Source: Methylobacterium sp. CB376 | GTDB taxonomy: Bacteria > Pseudomonadota > Alphaproteobacteria > Rhizobiales > Beijerinckiaceae | NCBI RefSeq assembly: GCF_029714205.1 | Contig: NZ_CP121648.1 | Coordinates: forward strand, 3,915,001-3,979,000 | Direction of reading: 5' to 3' | DNA: 64,000 bases | In this document: in pieces, positions 17,682-26,214 of the stretch | Layout of the letters: every line of letters starts with the position of its first letter | How positions within the stretch are numbered: the first letter of the stretch is position 1 | Position numbers and translations under genes: made by a program | The notes under the pieces: model-generated | Database searches by the model: none | Told to the model about the DNA's origin: nothing | Seen by the model: only the letters and a program-made list of their open reading frames with translations

Positions 17682-18475
17682 CGCGCCGCCAGCGCTTCCT
17701 GCTCGGCGAAGGCGCGGTCGACCTCGGCGCCGAGCAGGTCGGTGAACAGGTCGCGATAGGCGTGATAGCGCGGGTCCCGCGACGGCCGCGGGCGCGGCAG
17801 GTCGATCGGCACGATCGTCTTCACCCGGCCCGGCCGCGCCGTGAACACCACGACCCGGTCGGCGAGCGCGATCGCCTCGTCGATCGAGTGGGTGACGAGG
17901 ATCACCGAGGCGCCGCTGTCGCGCCAGATCTGCAGCAGGAAGTCCTGCATGCGCGAGCGGGTCTGGACGTCGAGGGCCGCGAAGGGCTCGTCCATCATCA
18001 GCACCTTCGGGCGCATGGCGAGCGCCCGGGCGCAGGCGGCGCGCTGGCGCATGCCGCCGGAGAGCTCGTCCGGCTTCTTGTCGAGCATGTCGCCGAGCCC
18101 GACCCGGCGCAGCATCTCGGCCGCCCGCTCGCGGCGCTTGGCCGGCGGCACGTGCTGGATGGCCAAGCCGAAGGCGACGTTGTCCGCGAGGCTGAGCCAG
18201 GGGAAGAGGGACGCCTCCTGGAAGATCATGCCGCGCTCGGCCGAGGGACCGGTGACCGGCAGCCCGTCCGACAGGATCTCGCCGCCGGACACCTCCTCGA
18301 GCCCGGCGATCATGGAGAGGAGCGTGGACTTGCCGCAGCCCGAAGGGCCGAGGAGCACCACGAACTCGCCCGGCGCCACGTCGAGATCGAGCTCGGCCAG
18401 CGCCTGGACCGGGGCGCGGCCCTCCGGCATCCAGCGCTTCGAGACGCCGCGGATCGAGATGGCGGGCCGGGTCAT
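17678..18475 (-). CDS. ABC transporter ATP-binding protein (SsuB/TauB type)
   Basis: A 265-residue nucleotide-binding subunit. Walker A is LLGPSGCGKSTLLSMI, the signature motif is ELSGGMRQRAACARAL, Walker B is VLMMDEPFAALD, and the switch histidine is in VILVTHSIDEAI. The closest family type is that of nitrate/sulfonate/taurine importers. It pairs with the permease gene upstream, with ATGA-type overlaps at both ends of the gene, and powers import of the solute bound by the periplasmic protein of the same operon. Confidence 0.92.
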   Translation of the reverse strand: MTRPAISIRGVSKRWMPEGRAPVQALAELDLDVAPGEFVVLLGPSGCGKSTLLSMIAGLEEVSGGEILSDGLPVTGPSAERGMIFQEASLFPWLSLADNVAFGLAIQHVPPAKRRERAAEMLRRVGLGDMLDKKPDELSGGMRQRAACARALAMRPKVLMMDEPFAALDVQTRSRMQDFLLQIWRDSGASVILVTHSIDEAIALADRVVVFTARPGRVKTIVPIDLPRPRPSRDPRYHAYRDLFTDLLGAEVDRAFAEQEALAAR

Positions 18476-19365
18476 CGCACGCCTCCCGGGCCGATCCACC
18501 ACAGCATCCGGCGCTGCACCTGCCGCAGGCCGAGATCGGACAGGAAGCCGAGCAGCCCGATCACCGCCATGGTGAAGAAGACCAGCTTGGCGTTGAAGGT
18601 CGAGCGCGCCATCGCGGTGATCTGCCCGAGCCCGGTGCCGACCCCGACCGTCTCGGCGATCAGCACCACCATCCAGGCCCCGAACAGGTTGAGGCGCAGG
18701 GTCACGAACAGGCTCGGCAGGATCGCGGGCAGGATCACCCGCCAGAAGGTCTGCCGGTGCGTCGCCCCCATGATCCGCGCCACGTGGATGTAGGTCTTCG
18801 GCACGCTCTCGATCTGCGCCCCGGTCGAGAGCACGATGGCGAAGAACAGCGTGATGAAGACGAGGAAGATCGCCGGCTTGTCGCCGATGCCGAAGACGAA
18901 GATCGCGACCGGCAGCCAGGCTACCGGCGAGATCGGGGCGAGCATCAGCACGATCGGCATCAGCAGGTTGCGCAGGAGGCGGACGGAGTGGAGCAGCGCC
19001 CCGACGAGGACGCCGCCCACGAAGCCGAGCGCCAGCCCGACCAAGACCCGCATCGTGGTCCAGGCCATGGTGACGAGGAGCGCCGCGACGCCGCCCCCGC
19101 TCGCCACGCTGCCGACGCGGTTCGAGCGGTCGAAGTAGCGCAGCGTCCCGGGGATGTCCGCCAGGAACAGGTGCGGCGGCGGCAGGAGCAGCGGGTTGAG
19201 GAGGTCGAGCGCCCAGAGCGCTTCCCACAGGCCCGCGAACAGGCCGATGGAGAGGGCGGCCCAGCCGAGGCCCGCGAGGCGCCGCCGCCAGGCGTGGCCG
19301 AGGCGGGGCAGGCCGGCGCGCGCCGCCGGGGCCGCGAGCGGGCCGATCCGTGCGTGCGTGGTCAC
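18472..19365 (-). CDS. ABC transporter permease (SsuC/TauC type)
   Basis: A 297-residue inner-membrane permease with about six predicted membrane spans, beginning after a short basic cytoplasmic segment (AALSIGLFAGLWEALWAL as the first span). The cytoplasmic coupling loop is recognisable as ARIMGATHRQTFWRVILPA, the EAA-type motif of binding-protein-dependent permeases. The gene lies between the binding-protein and ATPase genes and overlaps the latter by four bases. The presumed substrate is the nitrogenous compound processed by the downstream hydrolases. Confidence 0.9.
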   Translation of the reverse strand: MTTHARIGPLAAPAARAGLPRLGHAWRRRLAGLGWAALSIGLFAGLWEALWALDLLNPLLLPPPHLFLADIPGTLRYFDRSNRVGSVASGGGVAALLVTMAWTTMRVLVGLALGFVGGVLVGALLHSVRLLRNLLMPIVLMLAPISPVAWLPVAIFVFGIGDKPAIFLVFITLFFAIVLSTGAQIESVPKTYIHVARIMGATHRQTFWRVILPAILPSLFVTLRLNLFGAWMVVLIAETVGVGTGLGQITAMARSTFNAKLVFFTMAVIGLLGFLSDLGLRQVQRRMLWWIGPGGVR

Positions 19366-19483
19366 GAGATGATCCCTGTCGGAGCCGCTTTCGCCGAACG
19401 GGACGGCGGCTCGGCGGACGAGGCGGAAATCGGGACCCCGGCGGAACGGCCTCGCGCGCTTCTGCCGAGGAGGGGCGGCGCGA

Positions 19484-20527
19484 TCAGGCCGATTTCAGCT
19501 TGAGCCCGTCGTACAGGGGCTTGTTCTCGGCGATCACCGCCTCCAGCAGGCTCCAGTCGAAGGCGCCCTCGTCCGGGGCCTTCCTGACGTAGCCGAGTTC
19601 CTGCATCGAGGTGCCGCGCGCCAGGATGAACCGGGTCTGGTTGCGCTGATCCACCACGATCGGCTGCTTGGAGGAGGCGTCGACCGCCGCCTCCATGCTG
19701 GTCTTGTAGTACTTGCCGACCGTGTCCTTGAGGGCGGCGCCCTTGTCCGCCTCGGCCTGGGCCTGGGCCACGAACAGGGCCTTGATGACGGCCTTCACGG
19801 CGGCGGGGTTGCTCTTGAGGAGCGGCGTGCGCACGGCGAGCACGCAGTCGGAATAGCCCTTGCCGTAGACGTCGGTCCCGTCCGAGAGCACGTGCGCGCC
19901 CTTGCGGCCGCGCACGCATTGCGAGGCGTAGGGCTCGATGTGGCAGATCGCATCGAGGGCGCCGGCCAGGAAGGCCTGGGCCAGTTCGGGCGAGGTGTCG
20001 AGGTACTTGATCTCGACGTCCCGGAAGCCGAGGCCCGCCTTCTTGAGGTAGTCGTAGGGCAGGACCTCGAGCGTGTCGGCCTGGAAGGTGCCGAAGGTCT
20101 TGCCCTTGAGGTCGGCCGCGGAGGCGATGCCGTCGCGCGCCACGATGATGCAGCCCTCGACGCCGCCGCCCGCGACGATCCTCACCGGCGCGCCCGCGTC
20201 GTAGAGGGTCATGAAATTCGAGTAGGGGATCATCGACATGTCGACGAGGCCCGCCCCGAACATCGTGGTGATCTCGGTGTTGGAGGGCGTCACCACGAAG
20301 TCGAGTTCGACGCCGTCCGCCTTGGTCAGCTCGCGCTCCTTGGCGAGGAAGATGCCCATGTTGCAGAAGCCGGAGCCGTGGGTGGCCTTGATCACGGTCC
20401 CGGCGGCGGCGGGCGCGAGCAGGCCCGCCAGATGGGCCGGCAGGGCGAGCGCCGCCGCGGCGGCGCTTCGGGCGAGGAAGCCCCGCCGGGAGAAGTTTCG
20501 GTAGAACAGCCCGTCACGACCGCACAT
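19484..20527 (-). CDS. ABC transporter substrate-binding protein (NMT1/TauA/SsuA type), Tat-exported
   Basis: A 347-residue periplasmic binding protein. The N-terminus has a twin-arginine signal, FSRRGFLARSAAAAALALP, cleaved probably after the APAAA region near residue 42. The mature part shows the family layout: ATHGSGFCNMGIFLAKE, then GLVDMSMIPYSNFMTLYDAG, DLKGKTFGTFQADTLE and GALDAICHIEPYA. It is the first gene of the five-gene operon and its Tat export suggests folding before secretion. Family members bind sulfonates, thiamine precursors or pyrimidines; with a nitrilase and an amidohydrolase downstream, a nitrogen heterocycle or amide is the best guess. Confidence 0.9.
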   Translation of the reverse strand: MCGRDGLFYRNFSRRGFLARSAAAAALALPAHLAGLLAPAAAGTVIKATHGSGFCNMGIFLAKERELTKADGVELDFVVTPSNTEITTMFGAGLVDMSMIPYSNFMTLYDAGAPVRIVAGGGVEGCIIVARDGIASAADLKGKTFGTFQADTLEVLPYDYLKKAGLGFRDVEIKYLDTSPELAQAFLAGALDAICHIEPYASQCVRGRKGAHVLSDGTDVYGKGYSDCVLAVRTPLLKSNPAAVKAVIKALFVAQAQAEADKGAALKDTVGKYYKTSMEAAVDASSKQPIVVDQRNQTRFILARGTSMQELGYVRKAPDEGAFDWSLLEAVIAENKPLYDGLKLKSA

Positions 20528-20817
20528 GCTCGAACCCCGTCTCGAAGGGCGTCGCGGTGGTCCGGTGAACGGGGCTTCGCCGCAAGCGGGCGGGGCCGCT
20601 CGGCCATGGGCGCAAGGCCGGGCGCAGGCTCAACGGATACCCGACGATGGGCACGCCAACCCGACAAGAGCCGACCCGGCTCTGCGCTGCGCCGGTTACC
20701 AAGCAAGCGGCGTGCCAAGTCTTGCGCCGCATCCGCCGGCGGGGTCCGGGCGCGGCGGGCCGGACGCGCAAGCGAGAATCGGCTTCTCCCAGCGGTCGTG
20801 TGCCATGACCGCCGGGA

Positions 20818-21648
20818 TCAGAGCATGGCGAGCGGGGTCTTGCGGCGGGGCGGCGGGAAGGCGGCGTCGAGGGCGGCCAGGTCCTCGGCGCCGAGGGCGA
20901 GGTCGGCCGCGCGGGCATTCTCCTGCACGTGGGCGAGGCGACCTGCCTTCGGGATCGCCATCACGCCCGGGCGCCGCAGCGTGAAGGCGAGCGCCACCTG
21001 ATAGGGCGTCGCCCCGTGCCGGGCCGCCACCGCGGCGAGGGCCCCGTCCCCGGGCAGCCGGCCCTGCTCGACCGGGCTGTAGGCCATCGCGGCGATGCCG
21101 CGCGCGTCCATGGCGGGCAGGAGGTCGAATTCCGGGCCGCGGCGGGTCACGTTGTAGAGGATCTGGTTGACCGCACAGGCCGCGCCGCCGGCCTCGGCGA
21201 GGTCGTCGAGATCCTCCGTGTCGAAGTTGCTGACGCCCCAGGCGCGGATCTTGCCCGCGCGCACCAGGGCCTCCAGGGCCTCGACCGTCTCGCCGAGGGG
21301 CACGTCGCCGCGCCAGTGCAGGAGGTAGAGGTCGAGGTGATCGGTCCTGAGCCGGCGCAGGCTCGCCTCGCAGGCGCGCGGCAGGCGGGCGCGGCCGGCA
21401 TTGTGCGGGTAGACCTTGCTGACGAGGAAGACCCGCCGGCGCAGCCCGGCCAGGGCCTCGCCCAGGAAGGTCTCGGTCTCGCCCTCGCCGTACATCTCGG
21501 CGGTGTCGATCAGCGTCATGCCGAGATCGATGCCGGCGCGGAGCGCCTCGGCCTCGGCGCGCCGCGCGGCCGGCGCCTCGCCCATCCGCCACGTGCCCTG
21601 GCCGAGGACGGGAATGAGGGTGCCGGTGCGGAGGGCGAGGGCGCGCAT
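20818..21648 (-). CDS. Aldo/keto reductase
   Basis: A 276-residue aldo/keto reductase with the complete catalytic set: Asp and Tyr in LIDTAEMYGEGETE, Lys in FLVSKVYPHNAG and His in YLLHWRGDVP, plus the NADPH-binding IPKAGRLAHVQENA near the C-terminus. I start at MRALALRTGTLIPVLGQG; the frame is open 83 codons further upstream but that leader is low-complexity and unlike the family. These soluble enzymes reduce aldehydes and ketones with NADPH; YeaE/DkgA-like members handle methylglyoxal or keto-gulonate. No operon partner is evident. Confidence 0.88.
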   Translation of the reverse strand: MRALALRTGTLIPVLGQGTWRMGEAPAARRAEAEALRAGIDLGMTLIDTAEMYGEGETETFLGEALAGLRRRVFLVSKVYPHNAGRARLPRACEASLRRLRTDHLDLYLLHWRGDVPLGETVEALEALVRAGKIRAWGVSNFDTEDLDDLAEAGGAACAVNQILYNVTRRGPEFDLLPAMDARGIAAMAYSPVEQGRLPGDGALAAVAARHGATPYQVALAFTLRRPGVMAIPKAGRLAHVQENARAADLALGAEDLAALDAAFPPPRRKTPLAML

Positions 21649-21814
21649 GGATCTGGCTCCGGAGCCGGCGCGGCGCCGGCCCTGCGGAGACTTGGCCGCG
21701 CCGGGCCGCGTTTCAACCGCCCCGTCGGGGGCGGGCGGCCCGCCTTCGGCGCCTCCGGCGCCGACCGCGCCCTCGCCCGTCGCGCCCGCCGCCGGCCCGG
21801 TGGCCGAGCCGGCC

Positions 21815-22379
21815 TCAGCTTCGGGCGGTTCTGACCCTGTCGAGCGCGGCGCGCAGGCCCCTGGCGAGGGCCCCGGCGTCGTCGTTGGCCCAGACATGCA
21901 CGAAGAAGAGCCGCGGCGCGTCGTCGAGCATGGGGTTGTGCACGGCGGTCACCGCGATGCCGTGCCGGCGCAGTGCCGTGAGCAAAGGGTTCACCTCGTC
22001 GGCGGTGAGCACGAAGTCGCCCGCGATCGCCGCCCTGCCGCCGCCGGTCGGCTGGAAGTTGATCGCGATCGCCGAGCCCATCGCCTCCGGCCCGCTCATG
22101 CCGTGATCCTTGGGAGTCTCGGCGCGCGGCACGCTGACCGCGTAGACGCCGCCGTTGACCCTGCCCTTGTGCCCGAGCGCCTCGTCGATGGCCGCGGTGT
22201 CGAGGTCCAGCGCCGGGTCCGGCGCGGCGGCGCGGGCGGGGACCGGGCCTTGGCCGTCCGATGCCGGACCGGACCCGCCGGCCGGCGGGCCGCCCGTCGC
22301 CGTCTCGCCGCCGAACGGCGTCCGGCTGGCGCCCAGGGCGCCTTTCAGGACGGCCGACAGCGCCGCCGGGCGCCGTGGC
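21815..22379 (-). pseudogene. DUF1259 (LppY/LpqO-like) protein, 5-prime truncated
   Basis: The frame encodes a single DUF1259-like domain: ALDLDTAAIDEALGHKG, GGVYAVSVPRAETPKDHG, IAINFQPTGGGRAAIAGDF, TADEVNPLLTALRRHGIAV and RLFFVHVWAND. No usable start codon precedes the domain in this frame except a GTG at 22132, which lies inside it. Family proteins normally have a signal peptide and often two such domains, so the 5-prime part is missing. It is joined out of frame to a remnant of chrA, which suggests a deletion. Genes of this family often accompany chromate-resistance genes; its own role is unknown. An internal GTG start product is possible but unlikely to be functional. Confidence 0.6.
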
Positions 22380-22505
22380 GCCGCCGAACGAGAGGGCGGC
22401 CACGCGCAGCCAGACCGGCAGGGCCTCGGCCAGGCTGACGGGCCGGGGCGGGCCGGCGGGGGCCGCCAGGTCCGGCACGGCCGCGCTCGGGGTGGCGCCG
22501 CGCAT
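22380..22505 (-). pseudogene. Remnant of chromate transporter chrA (N-terminus only)
   Basis: Starting at an ATG three bases after the ChrB-domain frame ends, the translation reads MRGATPSAAVPDLAAPAG and then SLAEALPVWLRVAALSFGG, which matches the conserved first helix of ChrA chromate antiporters. The match stops abruptly at the FGG; in intact ChrA this continues into PAGQIA and about 350 more residues. Beyond this point the DNA encodes the DUF1259 domain in another frame. This is therefore a 42-codon stub left by a deletion. Position right after a ChrB-type gene matches the usual chrB-chrA order. Confidence 0.6.
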
Positions 22506-22507
22506 GG

Positions 22508-23343
22508 TCAGCCCCCCGGCCTTGGCCTGTTGGTCGGCCAGTTGTGGGTCTCGTCGGTGGCGTCCCGGCACCAGCGATAGAAGGCGTCGTAGAGGAGCAT
22601 GCCGGCGTCGAGCTGGGCGAGGTCGTCGGCGTAGAGGCGTGACAGGCCCAGCGACGCGGCCAGCAGGCCCGCCGCCTCGGGGGCGAGGTCGAGGCGCGCC
22701 GTGTCCGCGCCGCGGACGATGCTCGCCAGCCGGCGCAGGGGCGCGGTGCCGAGGGCGAGCTCGTCCAGCAGCACGTCGAAGGTGCAACTCTCGCCGCGGT
22801 GGCTCCAGAACACCCCCGGGCCGTCGATGTCGAAGGGCGCGCCGCCGAACTGCTCGGCCACGGCCTCGACCTCGGCCGGCGGCACGAACAGGAACTGGGC
22901 CGCCGGATCGGCGAAGCGGCGGATCAGCCACGGGCAGGCGATGCGGTCGATCTTGGGCCGCGTCCGGGTGACCCAGACGGTGCGGCCCTCGGCGTCGCGG
23001 GGGGGGGGGGCAGCTTGGCCTGCGGCACCATCGGCAGGCCGGCGGCGCGCCACGCCTCGCTGCCGCCCTCGAGGCTCTCGGCCGGCACGCCCGCCTGACG
23101 CAGCCAGGCCGCCACCCCGTGGCTGAGCGTCCGGCCGCTGCGGCAGATCACGATGGCGGCTCGGCCCGCGAGCGCCCCGGCCCACGATGCCGGGTCGCGC
23201 CAGGGGCGGCGCCCCGCGCCCGGGATCAGGTGCGGGTCGGCGGCGAAGTCCTCGTCGGTGCGCACGTCGAGGAGCGGCGGGCAGCCGGGGGTGCCGACGA
23301 GGCGCGCGAGCTTGTCGACGGGAATGGAGGTGGGCGTAGCCAT
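22508..23343 (-). pseudogene. Rhodanese-ChrB fusion (chromate resistance), frameshifted at a 12-base homopolymer
   Basis: Two frames together encode one protein. The upstream frame from MATPTSIPVDKLARLVG holds a rhodanese domain with the active-site cysteine in IVICRSGRTLSHGVAAW, ending at QAKLPPPP. The next frame resumes at DAEGRTVWVTRTRPKIDR and holds a ChrB C-terminal domain (ACPWLIRRFADP, FDIDGPGVFWSHRGE, DAFYRWCRDATDETHNW). The switch lies in a run of 12 C on the coding strand (G at 22999-23010). A run of 13 or 10 would restore the fusion. ChrB-type proteins regulate or assist chromate resistance. The frameshift may be a base-calling error or genuine slippage; the truncated chrA next door argues that the locus is decaying. 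Confidence 0.72.
22999..23010. repeat. Homopolymeric G tract (12 G)
   Basis: Twelve consecutive G on the plus strand inside the rhodanese-ChrB coding region, exactly at the linker between domains. It is the longest homopolymer noticed in the window and is the site of the apparent frameshift. Such tracts slip in replication and are also error-prone in sequencing. Confidence 0.95.
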
Positions 23344-23504
23344 GGCGCGTCCCTGCGAGAGAGCAGACTGGACGCGATGCTTCGGCCGGAGCCTCGTGAG
23401 GGGATCGCCGCCCCCAGGCCCGAAACCCTCTGCCGCCGCGCGCAGGTGTCAAGCGCGGCGGCGCCGGGGCTGTCGCGGCGCCGCGGGATGCCCATCCCTG
23501 GACA

Positions 23505-23527
23505 AAAATAGGGTACCCCCCTATTTT
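23505..23527. promoter_or_regulatory. RcnR-type operator upstream of rcnRA
   Basis: Inverted arms AAAATAG and CTATTTT flank GGTACCCCC, which gives a run of six C beginning in the spacer. Inverted repeats around a G/C tract are the known pattern for RcnR/DmeR-class nickel and cobalt sensors. It lies 24 bp before the rcnR start in an otherwise very GC-rich region, so it probably overlaps the promoter and represses both genes when no metal is bound. Confidence 0.75.
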
Positions 23528-23550
23528 ATTGGCGGCGGGGGACGTCGTTC

Positions 23551-23829
23551 ATGGCCCACACGATCCGGGACAAGACCAAGCTGCTGGCGCGGGTGCGCCG
23601 GATCCGGGGACAGGCGGAGGCCGTCGAGCGGGCCCTGGAGGCCGAACTGGGCTGCGGCGACGTGCTGATGCTGGTCGCCTCGATGCGCGGGGCCATCAAC
23701 GGGCTGACCGCCGAACTGATCGAAGACCACATCCGCCACCACGTCGTGAACCCGGACGGCGAGCCGGACGCCGACCGCGCCAGGGGCGCGGCCGAGCTGA
23801 TCGAGGTGGTGCGGACCTATCTCAAGTAG
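23551..23829 (+). CDS. rcnR: RcnR/DmeR-type nickel/cobalt-responsive repressor
   Basis: A 92-residue all-helical repressor of the CsoR/RcnR family starting MAHTIRDKTKLLARVRRIRG. The four ligands used by E. coli RcnR are all present at the same positions: His3, Cys35 (in AELGCGDVLM), His60 and His64 (EDHIRHHV). The CsoR copper pattern and the FrmR formaldehyde pattern lack this His3/His60/His64 combination, so Ni(II)/Co(II) sensing is a well-supported prediction. It is followed after 14 bp by the efflux gene and preceded by a matching operator. Confidence 0.9.
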   Translation: MAHTIRDKTKLLARVRRIRGQAEAVERALEAELGCGDVLMLVASMRGAINGLTAELIEDHIRHHVVNPDGEPDADRARGAAELIEVVRTYLK

Positions 23830-23843
23830 CGAAGGCCGCTCCC

Positions 23844-24962
23844 ATGACCTCACTGCCCGACCTGCTGCAGCAGGGGACCGCGCATGCGTGGCTGTTCGTG
23901 CCGAGCGCGATCCTGCTCGGGGCCCTGCACGGGCTCGAACCCGGCCACTCCAAGACGATGATGGCCGCCTTCATCATCGCCGTGCGCGGGACGGTCGCGC
24001 AGGCGGTGCTGCTGGGGCTGGCGGCGACGCTCTCGCACACGGCGCTGGTGTGGGTGATCGCGCTGGCCGGGCAATCCTTCGGGCAGCAATGGGGGGAGAC
24101 CTCCGAGCCCTACTTCCAGCTCGTCTCGGCGCTCCTGATCGTCGCCCTGGCCCTCTGGATGGCGTGGCGCACCTGGCGCGAGCAGCACCACGACCACCCT
24201 CACCACCACGGCGAGGCGCGGGCCGTCGCGACCCGCGACGGGCTCCTCGCGCTGGAGGTATTCGAGGACGGCGTGCCGCCGCGCTGGCGCCTGCGCGCCG
24301 AGCGCGGCCCGCTGCCGGATCCCGGGCGGGTCCGCCTGGAGATCCTGCGCCCGGACGGCACCCGGCAGGCCTTCGCGTTCGTGCGCGCGGGCGCCGTCCT
24401 GGAGAGCCGGGAGGAGATCCCGGAGCCGCACGCCTTCACGGCGCGGCTGCACCTCGACGGCCCGGCCGGGGCGGAGACCCACGAGGCCGCCTTCGAGGAG
24501 CCCGCCCATCCCCACGCCCACATGAACCTCGGCGAGGAGGACGACGCCCATGCCCGCGCCCATGCGCAGGACATCCGGCGGCGCTTCGCGGGCCGCCGCG
24601 TCACCACGGGGCAGATCGTCCTGTTCGGCCTGACCGGCGGCCTGATCCCGTGTCCGGCCGCGATCACCGTGCTGCTGCTGTGCATCCAGCTCAAGCAGTT
24701 CAGCCTCGGCTTCGCGCTGGTCGTGTGCTTCAGCCTCGGGCTCGCTGCGACGATGGTGTCGGCGGGCGTGCTGGCCGCGCTGAGCGTCACGCACGTCGCC
24801 TCGCGCTGGTCCGGGTTCGGCCGCCTCGCCCGGCGGGCGCCCTACGCCTCGGCGGCGCTGATCGTGCTGGTCGGCCTCTATACCGGCTGGCTCGGCTGGC
24901 AGGGTATCCGGCACGGCCCGGCCGCGCACGCGGCCCAGGCGGTCGCCGCGCGGCGCGCGTGA
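23844..24962 (+). CDS. rcnA: RcnA/NicO-family nickel/cobalt efflux protein
   Basis: A 372-residue inner-membrane exporter of the NicO family. The first span region carries the family signature LLGALHGLEPGHSKTMMAAF with metal-site histidines, and a later span has GLTGGLIPCPAAITVLLLC. Between them is a long hydrophilic loop with His-rich segments (EQHHDHPHHHGEA, AHPHAHMNLGEED) that should bind metal; it also contains an inserted beta-like segment of about 90 residues, making this protein longer than E. coli RcnA. It is cotranscribed with rcnR and should export excess Ni and Co. Confidence 0.9.
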   Translation: MTSLPDLLQQGTAHAWLFVPSAILLGALHGLEPGHSKTMMAAFIIAVRGTVAQAVLLGLAATLSHTALVWVIALAGQSFGQQWGETSEPYFQLVSALLIVALALWMAWRTWREQHHDHPHHHGEARAVATRDGLLALEVFEDGVPPRWRLRAERGPLPDPGRVRLEILRPDGTRQAFAFVRAGAVLESREEIPEPHAFTARLHLDGPAGAETHEAAFEEPAHPHAHMNLGEEDDAHARAHAQDIRRRFAGRRVTTGQIVLFGLTGGLIPCPAAITVLLLCIQLKQFSLGFALVVCFSLGLAATMVSAGVLAALSVTHVASRWSGFGRLARRAPYASAALIVLVGLYTGWLGWQGIRHGPAAHAAQAVAARRA

Positions 24963-25158
24963 GCCGCCGGGGCGGTCGCGGTCCGGACGCGTCCCGACGG
25001 GCTCGCCTCCCGGCATCTCCGCCCCGGGCCACGGTTCCGGCGCGGCGCCGGCGCCCGAGCCGCCGACGCGAGGGTCGGCACGCGATCGGCGGGGCGTCCC
25101 GGGGGCCGCTTCCGGCCGGGGCCTGACCTCCAGATTGCGCTCGCCCGACCTGCGCCAC
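24963..25158. other. Intergenic region downstream of rcnA
   Basis: About 200 GC-rich bp between the rcnA stop and the second copy of the dispersed repeat. No gene, clear hairpin with a T tract or regulatory motif was recognised. Confidence 0.4.
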
Positions 25159-25285
25159 TGATCCGGGATCCGCTTGATCGAAGCGGATCCCGGATCCCAA
25201 GCCCGCGCGGCGCCTGAGCGAAGCCGACATCCGCATGGCCGAAATGGGAGATGGCGAAGCCATCTCCCGGATGTCGTATGATCCC
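25159..25285. repeat. Dispersed palindromic intergenic repeat, copy 2
   Basis: The palindrome with arms TGATCCGGGATCCGCTT and AAGCGGATCCCGGATC is followed by the second module in the opposite orientation to copy 1 (GCCCGCGCGGCGCCTGAGCG, then GAAGCCGACATCCGCAT) and by a tail with the inverted pair GGGAGATGGCGAAG / GCCATCTCCC ending ATGTCGTATGA. Copy 5 shows the same extended form. Confidence 0.9.
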
Positions 25286-25422
25286 TTCCGGACGTTCGCG
25301 GCGGGGCCGGGACTGCCCGGTCGCGATTGTCTTGCGGGACGTTCGATGTGGCGGCCCGGCGTCCCGGATACCGGCCGCCGCATCTCCGACCGGGTCCAGG
25401 CTCGGTGCGGCCGCTTCGCCCC

Positions 25423-25692
25423 TCAACGGGTGCGCACGCGCGGGCCGAATTGCGTTCCGATCAGGAAGCTGCCCCAGCCGAGCAGCAACCACGTCCTCGG
25501 ATGATCGGAGATGCCCAAACGCAGGTCGCAGAGGACGACCGCGGCGCAGCCCGCGAAGAAGCCGCCCCAGATGATCGCCGCCAGGATGTTCCCGACGGGT
25601 GGCGCGAGCGACCCCGCAGCCACGCGCGACGGTCCCGACTCGAAAATCTCGGATGCTTGGTCCAACAGCATCTCTCCCGCGCGCCGCCGCAT
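25423..25692 (-). CDS. Small hypothetical membrane protein
   Basis: An 89-residue frame with high third-position GC as in real genes of this window. The start chosen follows a GGAG site eight bases upstream; an ATG 13 codons earlier has no ribosome site. The product has a hydrophilic first 25 residues and then two likely membrane spans (VGNILAAIIWGGFFAGCAAV and WLLLGWGSFLIGTQF). I do not recognise the family. It is isolated, with an AT-rich upstream region that could hold its promoter. Confidence 0.5.
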   Translation of the reverse strand: MRRRAGEMLLDQASEIFESGPSRVAAGSLAPPVGNILAAIIWGGFFAGCAAVVLCDLRLGISDHPRTWLLLGWGSFLIGTQFGPRVRTR

Positions 25693-26214
25693 TGTCGAAA
25701 CTCCAGCCGCGCAGCTTGTCGGTTCGACCATATAAAGATTGGTTTTGGGAGATGAATGATTTGAAATGAAAAACTACAATAAAATAGTTCAGGATTGAAT
25801 CTTCGTGAGATAATCGACCAACAGGTAACCACCACGAGGGAAATCCGGGCCGGGCGGCCTCGCGCCGAGCACCCCGCGCGTTCACGCTCCGCGGCGCGGG
25901 AGCCCGCGGAGGCTGTGGACCTCGTCCCGGAACCGGATCCCGGGTCGTGGCCGTCGTGCCGGCCGCACCCCGCCGCTCGGTCTCGATCGCGGGGGCATCG
26001 GCCCGGGATCACGGGCGCCGCGTCCCCCGGTCTCCGGCGCCGGCTCAGCGCCTGCGCGCCCGTGAACAACGAGGAGTTGATGCGTGCCCGCATCCCTCGG
26101 GCGGAACCGGCGCAGGCCCGCGAATTCCGGCGCGATTTGCACAGAGTCACCGAACCAAATCCGACCATGATGGGTTACTAATGCACCTGCTGGTTGCGAT
26201 CGGAGGTGTGAGCA
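25693..26214. other. Intergenic region upstream of the HlyD-like gene
   Basis: About 520 bp without a supported gene. The part from 25730 to 25815 is strongly AT-rich and likely carries promoter elements; the remainder is GC-rich and its frames give no family features. A 128-codon plus-strand frame here has skewed, arginine-rich composition and was not accepted. Confidence 0.45.

Noticed and set aside
25795..26181. 128-codon plus-strand frame
   Set aside because: Arg/Pro/Ala-skewed composition, no ribosome site, no family motif.
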